A stretch of 64,000 nucleotides of DNA from Riptortus pedestris (Eukaryota; Arthropoda; Insecta; Hemiptera; Alydidae): NCBI GenBank assembly GCA_019009955.1, contig CM032232.1:58493501-58557500 (forward strand), given 5' to 3'. Position numbers and translations under genes: made by a program. Numbering within the stretch: position 1 is the first letter of the stretch; each line of letters starts with the position of its first letter. Under the pieces are notes generated by a model, which worked only from the letters and a program-made list of their open reading frames with translations, did no database searches and had not been told where the DNA came from. Below are positions 1-13,719 of the stretch, in pieces.

Positions 1-3000
1 TCAGTAACCCCCCTCCACCTGCTACTCTTCGAATTTTTACTTATATATAAAGAATATATGGTGAGCAACTAGTGACAGATGTGATGGACAATAGTGTTGA
101 TCGCAAAAAGCTGATAAAAATAAATGAGTTTCATATTTCCAATAGATTCACACCATAACGCTACACCACCTTCACACAATGGGTTAAAGGAACATCTTTT
201 ATGAGCCTCATAATGATTAGGGTCTAATATCTCCTGAGATATTGGATGATACAGGAACCAATTAATAAGGATTAATAAAAAAGCCTAGTCCTCTACAAGT
301 ATTATAACATGTAAAGTGTACTGTCAGAGAGCAAGTCATCAGTGCCCAGCAACAAAACAAAAACCACAAAGCATGGGTAAGAAACTGAAGAAAACAGTCA
401 TTTAACAATAAAACCAACCAAAAAAATAAAATAAGCATAAGTCAAGAAAAAATAGTTAAAAATACTATTACTTTAAGCTATCTAAATTAAAAACAAACTA
501 ATTCAGTCGATAAAAAATATATACTATATCAAAACATTTCTAAATTGAAGACTGTCAAAGTGAGGGGTCCCCCTGAATCCTCCCTGAATGATTACACCGG
601 AGGAACTAGGGTGAAAATACAGTCGAGAAAAAACAAGGTTGAAAATAGAGAGGAACTGTAGCAGGTACCTGGTTAGTTGTGGAGACAGAGGCAGTTAATA
701 ATTCAAATAGATTTGCATGAAATAATTTATTGTATAAATATAAGTCAGATGAGAATTTCAATAAAGCATATTAATAAAAAAAATGTATGAACTATTTTTT
801 GTTAAAAGATAATTTACTCTTCCATATTGTCAGGGTAAGCTTGATTTTTACACAACAGTATTTGGTGTACGCATAAGAGCTACAGACAGAAGTTTTCATT
901 TTCTAAAAAAATTGAGGTATATTTACAAAATATAGTTTTTAACATTTCTAGGCTTGTGCACAACCAGTTTGTTGTAAGGTAAATATGCAGTTGACAAATA
1001 AATATATATAAATATATATATTTATATATAATTAATAAATACATACTCTCAACATTGAACTCACACACATTATTGCATTCACTCAATCCTTATACAATAG
1101 GACCAAATTAGATTCATTTTGCAAAAATATTGAAGTTATCAGCCACTAACATTCTTATTATTGATTAACCGACATTGCAATTCTGTTAAACTTATTTTTC
1201 AACTTCATGGAACTATAAAAATAGATAATACAACAAAGTTTTAAATTTCTTGAAAAATAAAAAATGAAGGCATTTCATGGAAAATTACTACACCCATTCA
1301 TTCATAGCTTTGAGAAGTTTTCCTTCAAATCAGCTGTTGAGGTTGTTGTACTCATGACATTATATAAAAAATGTCTTCAAATGCCATTGAACTTACGTAG
1401 TGGGTAAATAACAGAAAGATGTCTGCCCATGCATCGAGAAAGATGCCAGCATTATTATGAAAAAATAATGCAAAATAGTTGTTTATATATATTACTGTAT
1501 CAAAAATTAACTGAGTTAATTGCATTTTTGACCTTCTGTTCCCCCCATTCCTGCTCATCCGATCTTAACCTTAAGCAATCATGTTACTAAATACCCCATG
1601 TTCAGCTTAAATTTAAAATCTTGTTTGAATAAAGCTCTTACTTATGAAGAAAAAGGAAATAGAATGTTAAATGACGTCATTTGTGCATCATTCCAGCATG
1701 CATGGAAGTGCAGGATGTAATGCTTAGTTTGCACACTCTAATGGAATTTTGAAACTTAGTAACCATGAGTGCTAATGTGCAAGACTTTAAGCTCGTGCTG
1801 AACTAAAAAAATAAAATTATTGCAGGTTGGCTGTAAGGTATAGCAACTTATAAATATAAACCCCTGATTAGTCGTAAGTAGCATAAATCAGGTGTTAATA
1901 AAAAACAAAGAGCATTTTTGGTGATGGCAAATCACATGGTATTTTTCAAGCCCGTAATAATTATTTTCAAAAAAATTAGCTATTTATTGTTAAATGATTT
2001 TTAAATATAATTAATACAGCACCTACTTTAGTTTCTATCTACTTTTTTCATTCCTTGTTCATAGGCTTTCAATAATCAAATTATTTGCATCTATATTTCT
2101 GATAGGAGTTCTTAGTCTTATAACTACCGATACAAATATTTGAAAAACATTGAAAATGCTAGTACATTATAAAAACATATCCAGTGGCTTGTAACTTCAA
2201 TAAATTAGAAAATAAGGAAGAAAGTATGATTATTTCACACAATAACAAATTACATTACTCAACTAATGCAAGAGTGAGAAATACACTGCCTCAATATACA
2301 ATGAGCAATGTTCCATTTCTAGAATAAATATATATGTCTTTATTTCCTAATTTTGGGTGTCATTGAATCAATTAGTTTAATGAATGTACAAGATGAAATG
2401 AAAGAGGGAGGATCGAGAATTGACAAGGGACTACTGACTCAAAACTAAGCATACTGGCAGAAAATTCAGGGAGAAAGTGAATGGTATGATTCGTTTTCTC
2501 TGTTTCTTTTAATTAAAGGTAATTGAACAATTTTTTTTTTGGTTTTCAAAATTTTTTTTTTTGAACTCCCTGAGCTAAATCTGGAGCAATTTAAAATTGC
2601 CGATAGAATTTATTCAAAATCAAATTTAATTGTAAATAAAACAGCTAATCTCATAATTAATATACATGTAATAGTGCCACTGGAATTATTAAAAAGAAAA
2701 TTTCAAATGCGAACAGGGCACCTACGTTGTATACTAATGCCTATTAGGAGGGCATCTTAAGCAACTGTTATATATATAGGACACCTATACACACATGGGT
2801 AACTGTACATTTTTTCTACAATAGACACATTTACTATTTATTCATTTGTACAATATACAACTCTGAGATTTTAAATTGTTTTCTTTAACAAATTTTTAAA
2901 ATTAAGAACTGTATAACATGAAAAATAAATTAAAATAACATTTAAATATAATGAATGGCACAAAAAAAAATGCTATTACGTTGTATTTCTTTCTTTTTTT

Positions 3001-6000
3001 AAAAATTAAATAACACCTTCATAAATTTCTAAACAAAATGACATCGTGTAACGTAATTATCGGTAACTAACATAAATACGACTCAACATAGGAGAGGCAA
3101 ATACATCAAATAAGAACAGTAACAACAAATATAACAAAAGCTGATCAAGAGGTAATATTAAAGCTTTTGATATAAAAGAAAGCTTAAGATGGTAATATAA
3201 TAATGAAAAAATGTGTCATGTTTACAAAAAAGTAATTTACAATTAATCCGACTATCAACTGGATTAACAATCCTTACTCCTGGCTGTTTTGATTTTCCTC
3301 TAACATTTGACTAAAATGTATATATACACAACACTTCCACACTAGGCTATTTACAAACAAACAAAAATTAAAGAAATAGATCAATGACGATTAAAAATGT
3401 CTAAAATAATGACATGGTAAATTTATCTAGTGTAAGGAAAACTAGTTTGAGGGTATTAATACAAATAAAGAGTTTATTGGCCATCTTGATCGAATAAAAA
3501 TAGTTCTTGTATTAGTCAGGAAACATTTCAAGAGCAAAAACTTAATAATTATATTTGGGGAAGAGAGAAGAAAGTAGTTTTTAATATCTCTAGCTATGAA
3601 TATTCAATGAATGAAGAAATTTAAATCCTACATAGGACTACATAATCCCGGCACTCCACCTCTCTCTGAATCAAATTTGGGATCCATATGCTCACTTAGC
3701 TGCACGTTTCAGATTCCAACCACCCAGTGATGTAGTCCTGTAAGCATTTCAAAATATTCAAGCACTTGCTACTGACATTGGGTATTTTCTTCCAGTATCA
3801 ATCACTTGCAATTATTATATCTTTATCCATATTCCTATTCACCTTACCTTAGCCAATGGAAACAAGTGAAAGTTCAGGAAATTTAAAATGACTCCACTCC
3901 CTAAATTGATCATTCCCATCAGGAACTTAATAGCAACAAGAACAGTTTCGCCTACATATGGGTATTATACCTTCTGTTAGCGTAAGTAGGCAATAATAAA
4001 GAGACAAATGTAAGATCGGTTGACAGAGTTCTTAACGTTATTTCAAATAATGGAGTAGCCAAGAATTAATAGAAAAATTAATGAGGCCATTTGTACGAGG
4101 ATAAATTATTTTTACTAAGCATTTCTACTTCATATTCCTATTATCAGAGGTGCTTAAAATATTTTTAAACTTTTAAGCAATATGACAATATCAGTTCACC
4201 AAAATCAGGAAATTAATAGAAGGGAATATTTAATATTCCAGGAAAAAATTCCACGAGAAACTTCTACCTCTCCAGAGCTATTATGAATACATTCCAATGA
4301 ACTCAAGCATTTGACGAATCGGTAGAGAAAGATTCACTTTGTATATAACTTACGTCATTACAACCAAACAGAATACAATCTCAATTTTGTTATTTTTAAA
4401 TTTCATTATTTATTTAATTGTTCATATTATGCAACTTCAATCACAGGAAAACTCTTAAACCATTACTTGTTATTTATTTGATTAAAAGATTCTTGAAACC
4501 TCCCAAAAATTTTATTTTTTCTAATTTATAAATTTTAATTGACAATATAGAATTATGGAAAGAACATACATTTCTTTTCCTTCAATATACTTGAAAATTG
4601 AAAAATATTTTGACCAAAACATAGTTATTGCCAGAAAATCATAAAGAATAGGGTGTCCGTCATTCAAAAACTATAGGTGCTAATGAGTAAAGTTTCAGAA
4701 CTGCATGTGTATGAAGCATGTTAATACTATCAATTCTTGTTTTTCATGTTTAAGTATTTTTTCCATTTTTATATTTCCTGAGCAAGCCTATAACTCAATT
4801 ACAGAAACAATTAAAATAGATTTGACCGATTTTCTACATTCCTTGGAGCTCAAGTGCATAAGGTCCATCTCTTCATTGATATAGATATTAGTGGAGAATC
4901 TTCATTTCACTGAATATTAGAAACACTGATTTTTGATTTTCTCAAAATACTGGTAAGGTAGGAGAATATAACCCTAGGCTTTTCCGTTGAGTGTGTAGTA
5001 TTTAGTTCTAACAAATTTACTGCAGGGTCTAGTGTTACTGTTCAACATACAAACCATTAACAGAAATTTATTTCTTTATTTCTTCAACAAACCATAAGTT
5101 ATTAATTCTTTTACATAGAGGAACATCACTAATTCAAAAACCTCTATAATTAGTAATTTTTGTCTGTTTCCTTTAATATTCGAAAAAAAAAAATCTGATC
5201 ATTCAAAGTGTTTTTAATGAATAATGCTGCCATTAAATTTGAATATTTTTATATTTGGGTTTCTAGTATTCAAAAACTTAAATCTAAATTTGAAGTCAAC
5301 CTCTACAATTCAATGTGTTATTGTTACTTCTGAAATTCGAAATAAGTACAAAAAACAAGTGTGTTGAAACATGAACTTGTGTAAATAAGCAATTCCTCCA
5401 AACCTGAATTCATTAACTTTGCTTACTTTGCAATGTTGACGTTTTATAAACGGTCAGATTTTTGCTGTAATACCTTGGTGTTTAGTGGATTGGCAGCTAA
5501 ATGTTTTATTTTGGTTTCACTGCCATTTTTAATTTTGTTTATTTCTATTGTTGGGTCATAACTAATGCAATATCAATGTACTATGTATCATCATTAGTAT
5601 ACTAATGAGTTATTCTGTAGGGTAGTTCCTGAATAAAGATGTGCCTCTAAAATTTAAACTACCATTAATTCTAAATAAATTAACCAACGCCTAAATTTTG
5701 AATTAGTGAGGTTTTACTGTGATTTATTTAAATGTTGTGTAATCAAAATCTCAAAAGGACACTGGGAGAAATACTTTATCACGTCTGTTAGTGAAACTTG
5801 AACAGAAGTTTCAATATACTCCTTAAAAGACATTGGTTTACTTTTTTATGTAGATAGTTCACCTTCTGCCAAGTTATAAATTCTAATTGGCTAGAAATAT
5901 TGAAAAGAAATATAAATAAAATAACAATATATTATGATCTCTGGACTCAAAAACCAATGGCCAACAACAACGAATTGAAACATTGTGCTGATTTTTCATA

Positions 6001-8200
6001 ATGGTTCAACTATAGTTTATGTTAAAATTTCTATTTTCTAAGGTCTTTTTCTTTAAATCACGAAACATTTCTAACAACATTCTGAAAGACACTGTAGAAC
6101 AAAGAAGAGCTTAAAAATGTCATTAACAACAATGGATAATAAATTAACACATGTTCACAACCACAAACAATAGCAAGTCAAACAGGACACAATATATTGA
6201 AATTAAATGAAAACCTTCCATACTCACTAACTTACGACTTAGAATAGACAATATCACTAATTTAATTATTCAAAATATAACTTCTCCCCATTTAAATTTA
6301 CTTACTCCCTTATTACAAATTCTAAATTGTAACACAAAATGATGAGCATTACTTGCAATTAAATATCTCAATATAGGCTTAAGAGCATTGCACTAAGAGA
6401 AGCGTTCACAATATTAATAATCTAGTACATATAATATATTTTATTCATAACTCACAATCTAATTTTCTAATTCTACGTTATTCTGTTAACATGACACATT
6501 AATTTCATAACTTTCTGTTATAATATTCCTAGTGTTTCTAATACTAGATATCTTGGAAGAATAATATTCCTCTCTATAAATAAGAAGTTAAAAATATTTT
6601 CACCATGCTCAATCCATATCACAGAGCAAAGGGAATAATGAAAATAGGCCTCTCATAGGCTTTTAAACTTTGAATAAAAATATTAAAACAATAACAAATC
6701 TATAAAAATGATCTAGGATAATAAAATCTGACACAGTCTCATATAAAATATATCTACATAATGTACACAAATTTAATAAGGGAATGATTTAAATTATTAT
6801 ATTTACACCTATCTCTCCAGTTACGAGTAGTTATTAATTTTTATAATGTTTTGTAAGCCTGTTTAAAATGGAATGTTACCTATTTCAAATCTACATGATT
6901 AAATATTCCTCACAGAGATTGTGTAACAAAAAAAGAAAAAGAAAACTAAAGTACAAACTTATTGAATGGAGACTGTTGCATTCTCTCTAAACTATTGGAT
7001 TTGAAAATACTTCTCCCTGTCTTATATCATTAGGATCCCCATGAAATCATGGGAAGGAGAATTATGTCCTTCATTTTTTCATATGATCTTAAGTTCTCAA
7101 AATTAGTGTTTTCTCATTTAACTGTTCCAACTAGGTGCGTAAATAGGAAATTTACTGATTTTGAATTTGCTGATCAATAAATGTATTATAAAAATGTGCT
7201 AAGTGTATTTTTAGATTTCACGCTATTAATTTATAAATAGTGATGAAGAATAACATTCAGAAAACACACACACACACATAATTTCTGAAAAATATTAGTT
7301 TCATTATTGGGAATATATTTTTTTTTTTTTTCAAATTTTACTTTGTGCAAAATTAGACATAATATTATTAATCCTCTCAGTGAGGGGCTGTACTAATAAT
7401 GAATGTGAGTTACATTAGATGCAAAGAGACCCAAGTGCCCAATGACTCAATCATTAACATATAATAAATGTTATAAGGAAGATTTTTAATTATATGACAT
7501 TTTTTTTTACCAACACATCCTATAAACCCACAGTTTAATGGTTAGTATGTAAAACTCTTTTTCTTGGCTGATGAATAAGTTTTAATAAAAGCAAAATATT
7601 TATTTTTAACAATGTTCATAGAGTAACCCAAATTATAAAGCTCCAGCATACTTTAAAAGTTTTTATAGTAAGGACATCAACATATAATGATTAAATTATT
7701 TTAGATCCTAATGAGATTTTAATATCCCCCTTGGAACCTAATGGAATAGCCAAACTCTATATGAGGAGAGATAGGTGCACAGTGTAATGCATTGTCTTCT
7801 GTAAAAATACATTTAATAGGAACTAAAGAAAACTATATGTAAGAAGTATAAACAAAGTTAACTCAGTCACTTAATAAAATCTTTTTATGCAGATAAAACA
7901 GAAGTATTTAAAATGGATTAAGTCTGATAGATAAGAGGAGTTGATGAACACTGAGAAGGATTGTAACCTATAGCTACTAATATGATACTCCCTCATCAGG
8001 TACAATATTGTTACATTTGATTCCTAAACAAATAAACATAACATTTATTTTTCTTGGCATTTGTTTTTTTTTTAATGGTAAAGCCAAAAATAATAATTTA
8101 CACGAATGTATAGTTAGAAATATAGATACTTTTGGACAGGGAGAGCAATTGCTGTTCCAGCAGATGGAGTTTGCTCTGAAGCTACCTTTTAAAGAGATTT
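1..8200. other. AT-rich 3' flank or long 3' UTR, no recognisable gene
   Basis: No ORF here shows a recognisable domain, and I found no exon-like conserved block. Content is AT-rich unique-looking sequence with short homopolymers. One diverged HINE 5'-end trace lies near 1330-1390 (plus strand, cagctgttgagg..tactcatgac). Part of it may be 3' UTR of the ORP1-type gene, which is read into this region. Confidence 0.5.
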
Positions 8201-8220
8201 TTGTATCTCTTTTTCATGTA

Positions 8221-8226
8221 TTTATT
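8221..8226 (-). terminator. Candidate polyadenylation signal AATAAA for the ORP1-type gene
   Basis: TTTATT on the plus strand reads AATAAA on the minus strand, about 115 nt after the stop codon. In DNA this AT-rich the hexamer is common by chance, and further copies occur downstream, so the real 3' end could lie much further towards position 1. Confidence 0.3.
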
Positions 8227-8339
8227 AAAAAGATTTCTCTCGACATTGAAATGAGAAGAAGTCTCACACATATCTAAGGATTCAAGAGAAATGGAGGGAG
8301 GCAGGAAGATGTGAAATGTGCCTCAACAATTTAGAGGCC

Positions 8340-8442
8340 TCAAAATATCTGTGGATCTGGACCAAAGTTCCTGTCCCAGTATCCACCGGTGTACAGCCAA
8401 TCTTCTTGACCTGTGTAAGGATTTGTTCCTTGGCAAAACCAT
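8340..8442 (-). CDS. OSBPL1A: ORP1-type gene, terminal exon and stop codon
   Basis: Encodes residues 431-463 and TGA at 8342-8340. The text reads [20 protein letters not shown], then [13 protein letters not shown]. It is the standard ORP C terminus (RWF..G.NPYTG..DW.Y.G.YWDRN...PDIF/Y). The acceptor is ..tttttcag|ATGG. A longer open frame in another reading phase overlaps this exon and is a shadow. Confidence 0.95.
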
Positions 8443-8799
8443 CTGAAAAAAAGAAAGAAATGATCATTTGGATTATCGTTTATCAAAATAAATGAGACTA
8501 CAGTTTTCCCAAATTTTCAATGAGGTCAACCGTCCCAGCTTTTCTAATGACCACTTTCACTCGGGTAGGTTATGGATTTCGGTGAGTTCTAAAATTGAAA
8601 CTGAGTAGAGACTATCCAGCTTTTTTTCAACCTGATTCCACTACAGTGGTCACATTAAAGAATTTATTAACTCAGTAAATGTGGCGATTAAACATGAGAC
8701 GAACACAGTACAGTTTTCATGAATGGCGTCTTTAAACCAATTTTAAAATAGTAAGAAAGAAACCCACATCTCTCCCGTCGCGCGCTCTGTCTCTCTCTA

Positions 8800-8880
<81 letters not shown>

Positions 8881-10726
8881 ATTTCTTTTCTTTGTCTGTA
8901 AGAAGAGGTACATTTTCTGTCATATAATGATTTCCTTACATTTTCTGTTAAGTTATTAGTTTGAGCTCCTCACTAATGCACTATTGGACACTGCTCCTGG
9001 AGACCAAGTAATAAGAATAAGAAACTAATAAACTAATTGATCTCATAGATTGACCTCAAATTATTTGATCTAAGAGACATGCTCACATCTGATTCCTCGA
9101 TAATAAAAGTACTTTCTGGACAATAAACATTAGGAAAATTTTAATTTGATAAAGTAACAGAATTGTAATTCCATGAGTAAATTACCTAGGTTTCCATTCA
9201 TTTTTCTTGCCCTTCCTTGCTTTTCTAGCATCTCTTTGTTTTTCTTCAAGCCTAGTTTTCTCAGCAGCTGCCCCATCCAAATCACCATTCTCAAGCTTCC
9301 TTATATCAGGTCTTAACCTAAAATTACGAAAAAATAATTTAATAAAATAGGAAATTAAAGGATATAAAGGGCTTTTAAATGATGAATCTACCAGCATATA
9401 AAGCTTTATCCTACTGTGTTTAATAAAAATTGTATTTTATTTCAAACCTATTAAAAGTAATGAAACTTTTTTTTTTTTTTGTAAAATTTCAGAGACTTTT
9501 GTTTTTTGGTAGTTTGTGACCAAGATTAATAGTTAGGGGATTATTTTTCTTACTATATATATGTTCTAGGAGGATTTAAAAGTTTGTGACCTTTTTATAA
9601 TTGTATTATTTTTGAAAGTATTCTTGATTATTAGAAACATACTTTTAAAAATATAAAACATCTTTTTCTATCATTTAAGCTATTGTGCTAAATGTTCGAT
9701 GCCATTACAATATACAAATCTTTTAATAAAAATACAACTGCCACTCATTTTAGACTTCTTCAAATATGTAGAAACACCTAATACGGGGAACTGTACCAAT
9801 GGGCAGATCAGGTGGTAATCTGAAGGCGCTAGATCTGGGATATGGCTGTATGAAAAGGAAGACAAATTCCAACACATTATTGTTAGTTGTGATAATCTTG
9901 CAAGTATGGAGCAATGTGTTGACTTGTTGCAAAAAGAACTTGCTTCCTATTCACCAGCATTAAGTACCAATGAGCAGAGATGTACTCTCTCAAATTAGGC
10001 AGTACATACCTCTATGAACAAGTCAAAAACAAATATTCTAGATTTCAGTAATCATAACTCACATTCTTCTGGAGTGATGTAAATGAATAATCGAGACATT
10101 TTACCAGTCTCCATGATAAAGTTTTGAAGACTGACTCTAGACAAAAGCCTAGATTGGTTTGCTCATATAGAAGAATTAAGTAAAAAAACTGAAATCAATT
10201 TGCTTAAAGTGTTAAGAAATATCTTCTAATGGAAAATCTATTACTAATATACTATGTTTATTTCAGCAATCTGTTAACTTCTGGTGTATTGGGTTAACCC
10301 AAAAAATCAAATTTTAATCTTTAAACTATAGAAGAGAGTGATAAGGCTAATATTCAACAGAAAGTCGAGGCTCCTGTCGGCTACTTTTTAAGGAGAACTA
10401 AATAATGACTTTTCACTAAATATATCTGTACAAAGCAATTTTGTTTGTGGAACAAAACATTAACTTGTTTTACAAAAATAGAATAACACATAATCATAAC
10501 CATATCCAAAATATTTCAAGAAACCACAAACAAATATTTTGAAAAAAGCATATTTTCAGGAGTGAAACTCTTTAATGCTCTGCCCGAATGTATTAAAACT
10601 ATTAAAATATATTTTTAGTTTAAAAATAAATTAAAGAGCTTCATGTTTGAAGGATGTTTTTATACACCAGACGAATACCATAAAAAATGTTCAAGTATTA
10701 AATAAAACTATAAAATATTTGTCATA

Positions 10727-10825
<99 letters not shown>

Positions 10826-13675
10826 CACACAAGTCAGATAATGTGTCAAATTAACATTCATTCAATTAGCAAGAATCAAATAATAAATCTAGATTTTAAT
10901 TAAAAATTTATTAACTTTCATAAATTATGATCTCTCTTTAATAAAGGTAAATTCTGTTCTGGGAATGATCTTTAATTAGTGATGTCACTCATTAGATATA
11001 TGAGAATTCATAATATATTTCCAGCTTCAGGTGAATTCAACATGTTGGTAACTAAAAATTGTGAAAAAAATTACCTTTTTAAATTCACTAAACTTTGAAA
11101 AATTACCTTTTTAAATATTCAAACCCTGAAGTAATATTTGTCCAATTATAATTTTCTCGTTTAGTATAGCACTGGCTATTTTATTATTTCGGCTCATAGC
11201 ATATTTTAATTTGTATGAATTAAAGAATAAATACACCCAGTTCAAGAAATATTATATATACCTGCAATCTGTTGGACATAATCTCTTCTCCATTCCTGGT
11301 TCGACTTCATTAAGTGACATGGCAAATAAGGTAAAGTGATAAAACTGGAACAGAAGATAAACGGAACAATGTGAGCATTGGACAAATGCAGAATAATACT
11401 TAACACTAGTTGAAATAAAAATAGTCATGTCATTGTCTAATTATTGATTATTAGATCTTTCATGATCACAAAATTACTGAACTATCAACAATACTAGCAT
11501 CATTTAATTTGATGAAATAACAATGAGATACATTAAAAGAACACAATACATTCAGCAATGGCATTATAAAATGACAAAGAAATCCACTAGTCAAGACAAA
11601 AAAAGATAATAGAACGATAATATCATAGGAATACTCATGTTCCATTTGAATAAAGTTGCTGCTTACGTCAGAACTATTTGGTGGTCTAGGTGTGGCCTCC
11701 CAAAGAGTAGATGAGTTTGGAATGTCTATAGAATAAGTAGAATCACACTTAGGAATATCTCCACCTTCAGCACCTGCCGCAACTGCTTCGTCTATATCAT
11801 CAATCTGTTACAAACAATAGTACAGACAAAATAAGTGTTTGAGCTTAATTCGTTTTAAAACAAGATAAAGTATTATAATAAGAAAGGATTATCTGAAATA
11901 TTCATAAGAAAACCAGTTTTTCTCAAAAATATCACTTGACATGTTCATCTACAGTTTAAAAAATTATTAAAAACTGTATCAACAAAACATTTAGTGATAA
12001 CATCCAAGAAAAGTTTTTAAAAATTAATCTCATAAAATTTAAATAAATACACCCCTATTTCCCCAAAATTATGACTATGAAAAAAAAAGCTTTTGTTGAT
12101 GACTCTTGTTTTTAAAGTATAAAGAATTTTCTTTAATTGTTTTAATTGCTATGACTATGTTACATTTATATAAATACATTGACTACATTTTCTCAATTTT
12201 ATGTTACTATTTTAACAGAAAAATAAATATGAGGTTGGCCTTTGAAAGCTAGCTGTGTAATACAAATTTAAAATCTGGTATAGATGTTGACCTTTTTTTC
12301 AGCCATATCTGTGTACATTGACCCCAACAGCCAGGAGGTTCAAGATGAAATTGAGTATATACTCTAGAACAGTAGACATTTTAATTAAAATATCTATTAA
12401 AAATATTACTTACTTCAGCGACAGAGTTTTGTGACTTGAACGGCCCCATCTTGAGACTGTTGAGTTTGGCAAGGACCTTCTTCGGTGTATGTACTGGGCT
12501 GTCTGAATTTGAAGGCGGACCCTTTCCATCTGACGACCTAGTCATACGAGACCATACTGTTTGGTCACTTTCCCACACCGGGAATAGAGCAAGACAAGAA
12601 AGCAAAATAAAACAAACAAAGAAAACAAAAATAATGCAAATAAATAAAAAAGAACTAAAACAAAATTAAATGAAAATAATGTTGCAATTTATAAATAAAA
12701 AGAAAGTATATATAGAAATAAAAATAAATTAACAAAAATATAAAGCATAAATAACTACCTCTTATGAAAAATGTGCACAGGTTTTAAATAATAGGCTAAT
12801 AATTCATTAATTAATGTGCATTATTTATTAAAAATAAGAAATTTTATCTGGGATGTGGTGCCTTCCTTGTAGTCCAATTGAATTAATTAAACTATATTTT
12901 TGGTTGCATTTTATTCAAAATTATTTCATTAAAAAGTGATATACGGTATATACATTCCTATGCATTAGGTCAAAAAATATAGCAGAACATAATTTATAGA
13001 CCTTTCAGTGATAAATAAAAAAAGCCCTGTACAATTTTTTTGCATCTCTATGTACAGAGGAATTAGAAACCCTTTACTTTCACCCTCTAAACATTCCCTT
13101 CCTCTTGGTCGATTTCAAACAAAAGGGGAGATGAACTACTAGACATTATATAAATTTCAAGATTCCAGACGGGCAAAGTCGAGACACCTCTGGCATCAAA
13201 GGCCCTTCCATAGGTCAGCTCCTTTGTACTTCTTAAATATGTGATTAACTCTGTTTAATTTATCATGTACTTAGTTTTCACAACCATATATATACATGCT
13301 TTACACCCAAACTAGTCAAAATGGGTTCAGGGAAGGCCAATACATATAATTCCATTTAAATCTAAATACCGAGAAATTTTGATAGTACAGCACTTCTTTT
13401 TCTTCATATATGGAAGTAATAATGTTCATGAAAATCAACATATACGTATAACAGCCTTTGCATCTGTCTCTTACGACACTGTAATTGTTGGTAAAAAGAC
13501 AGATTCTTTGTGTTACTAATTGTTTATTTAAATAATAAAGGATGAAGGAGGATGATTCAGTGTACAGAAAAGTTTTGTAGTAATTGAACCAAGTTTGAAC
13601 TTCCTTTTGGCAATGGCCTACTTCAATTAGTTGATATTGTTATTATTTAATGAAGAGAATTTGTGGTAGAAACTA

Positions 13676-13719
<44 letters not shown>

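Noticed and set aside
12436..12669. Plus-strand 77-aa ORF opposite an ORP1-type exon
   Set aside because: Antisense shadow of the minus-strand exon, with a low-complexity lysine tail.
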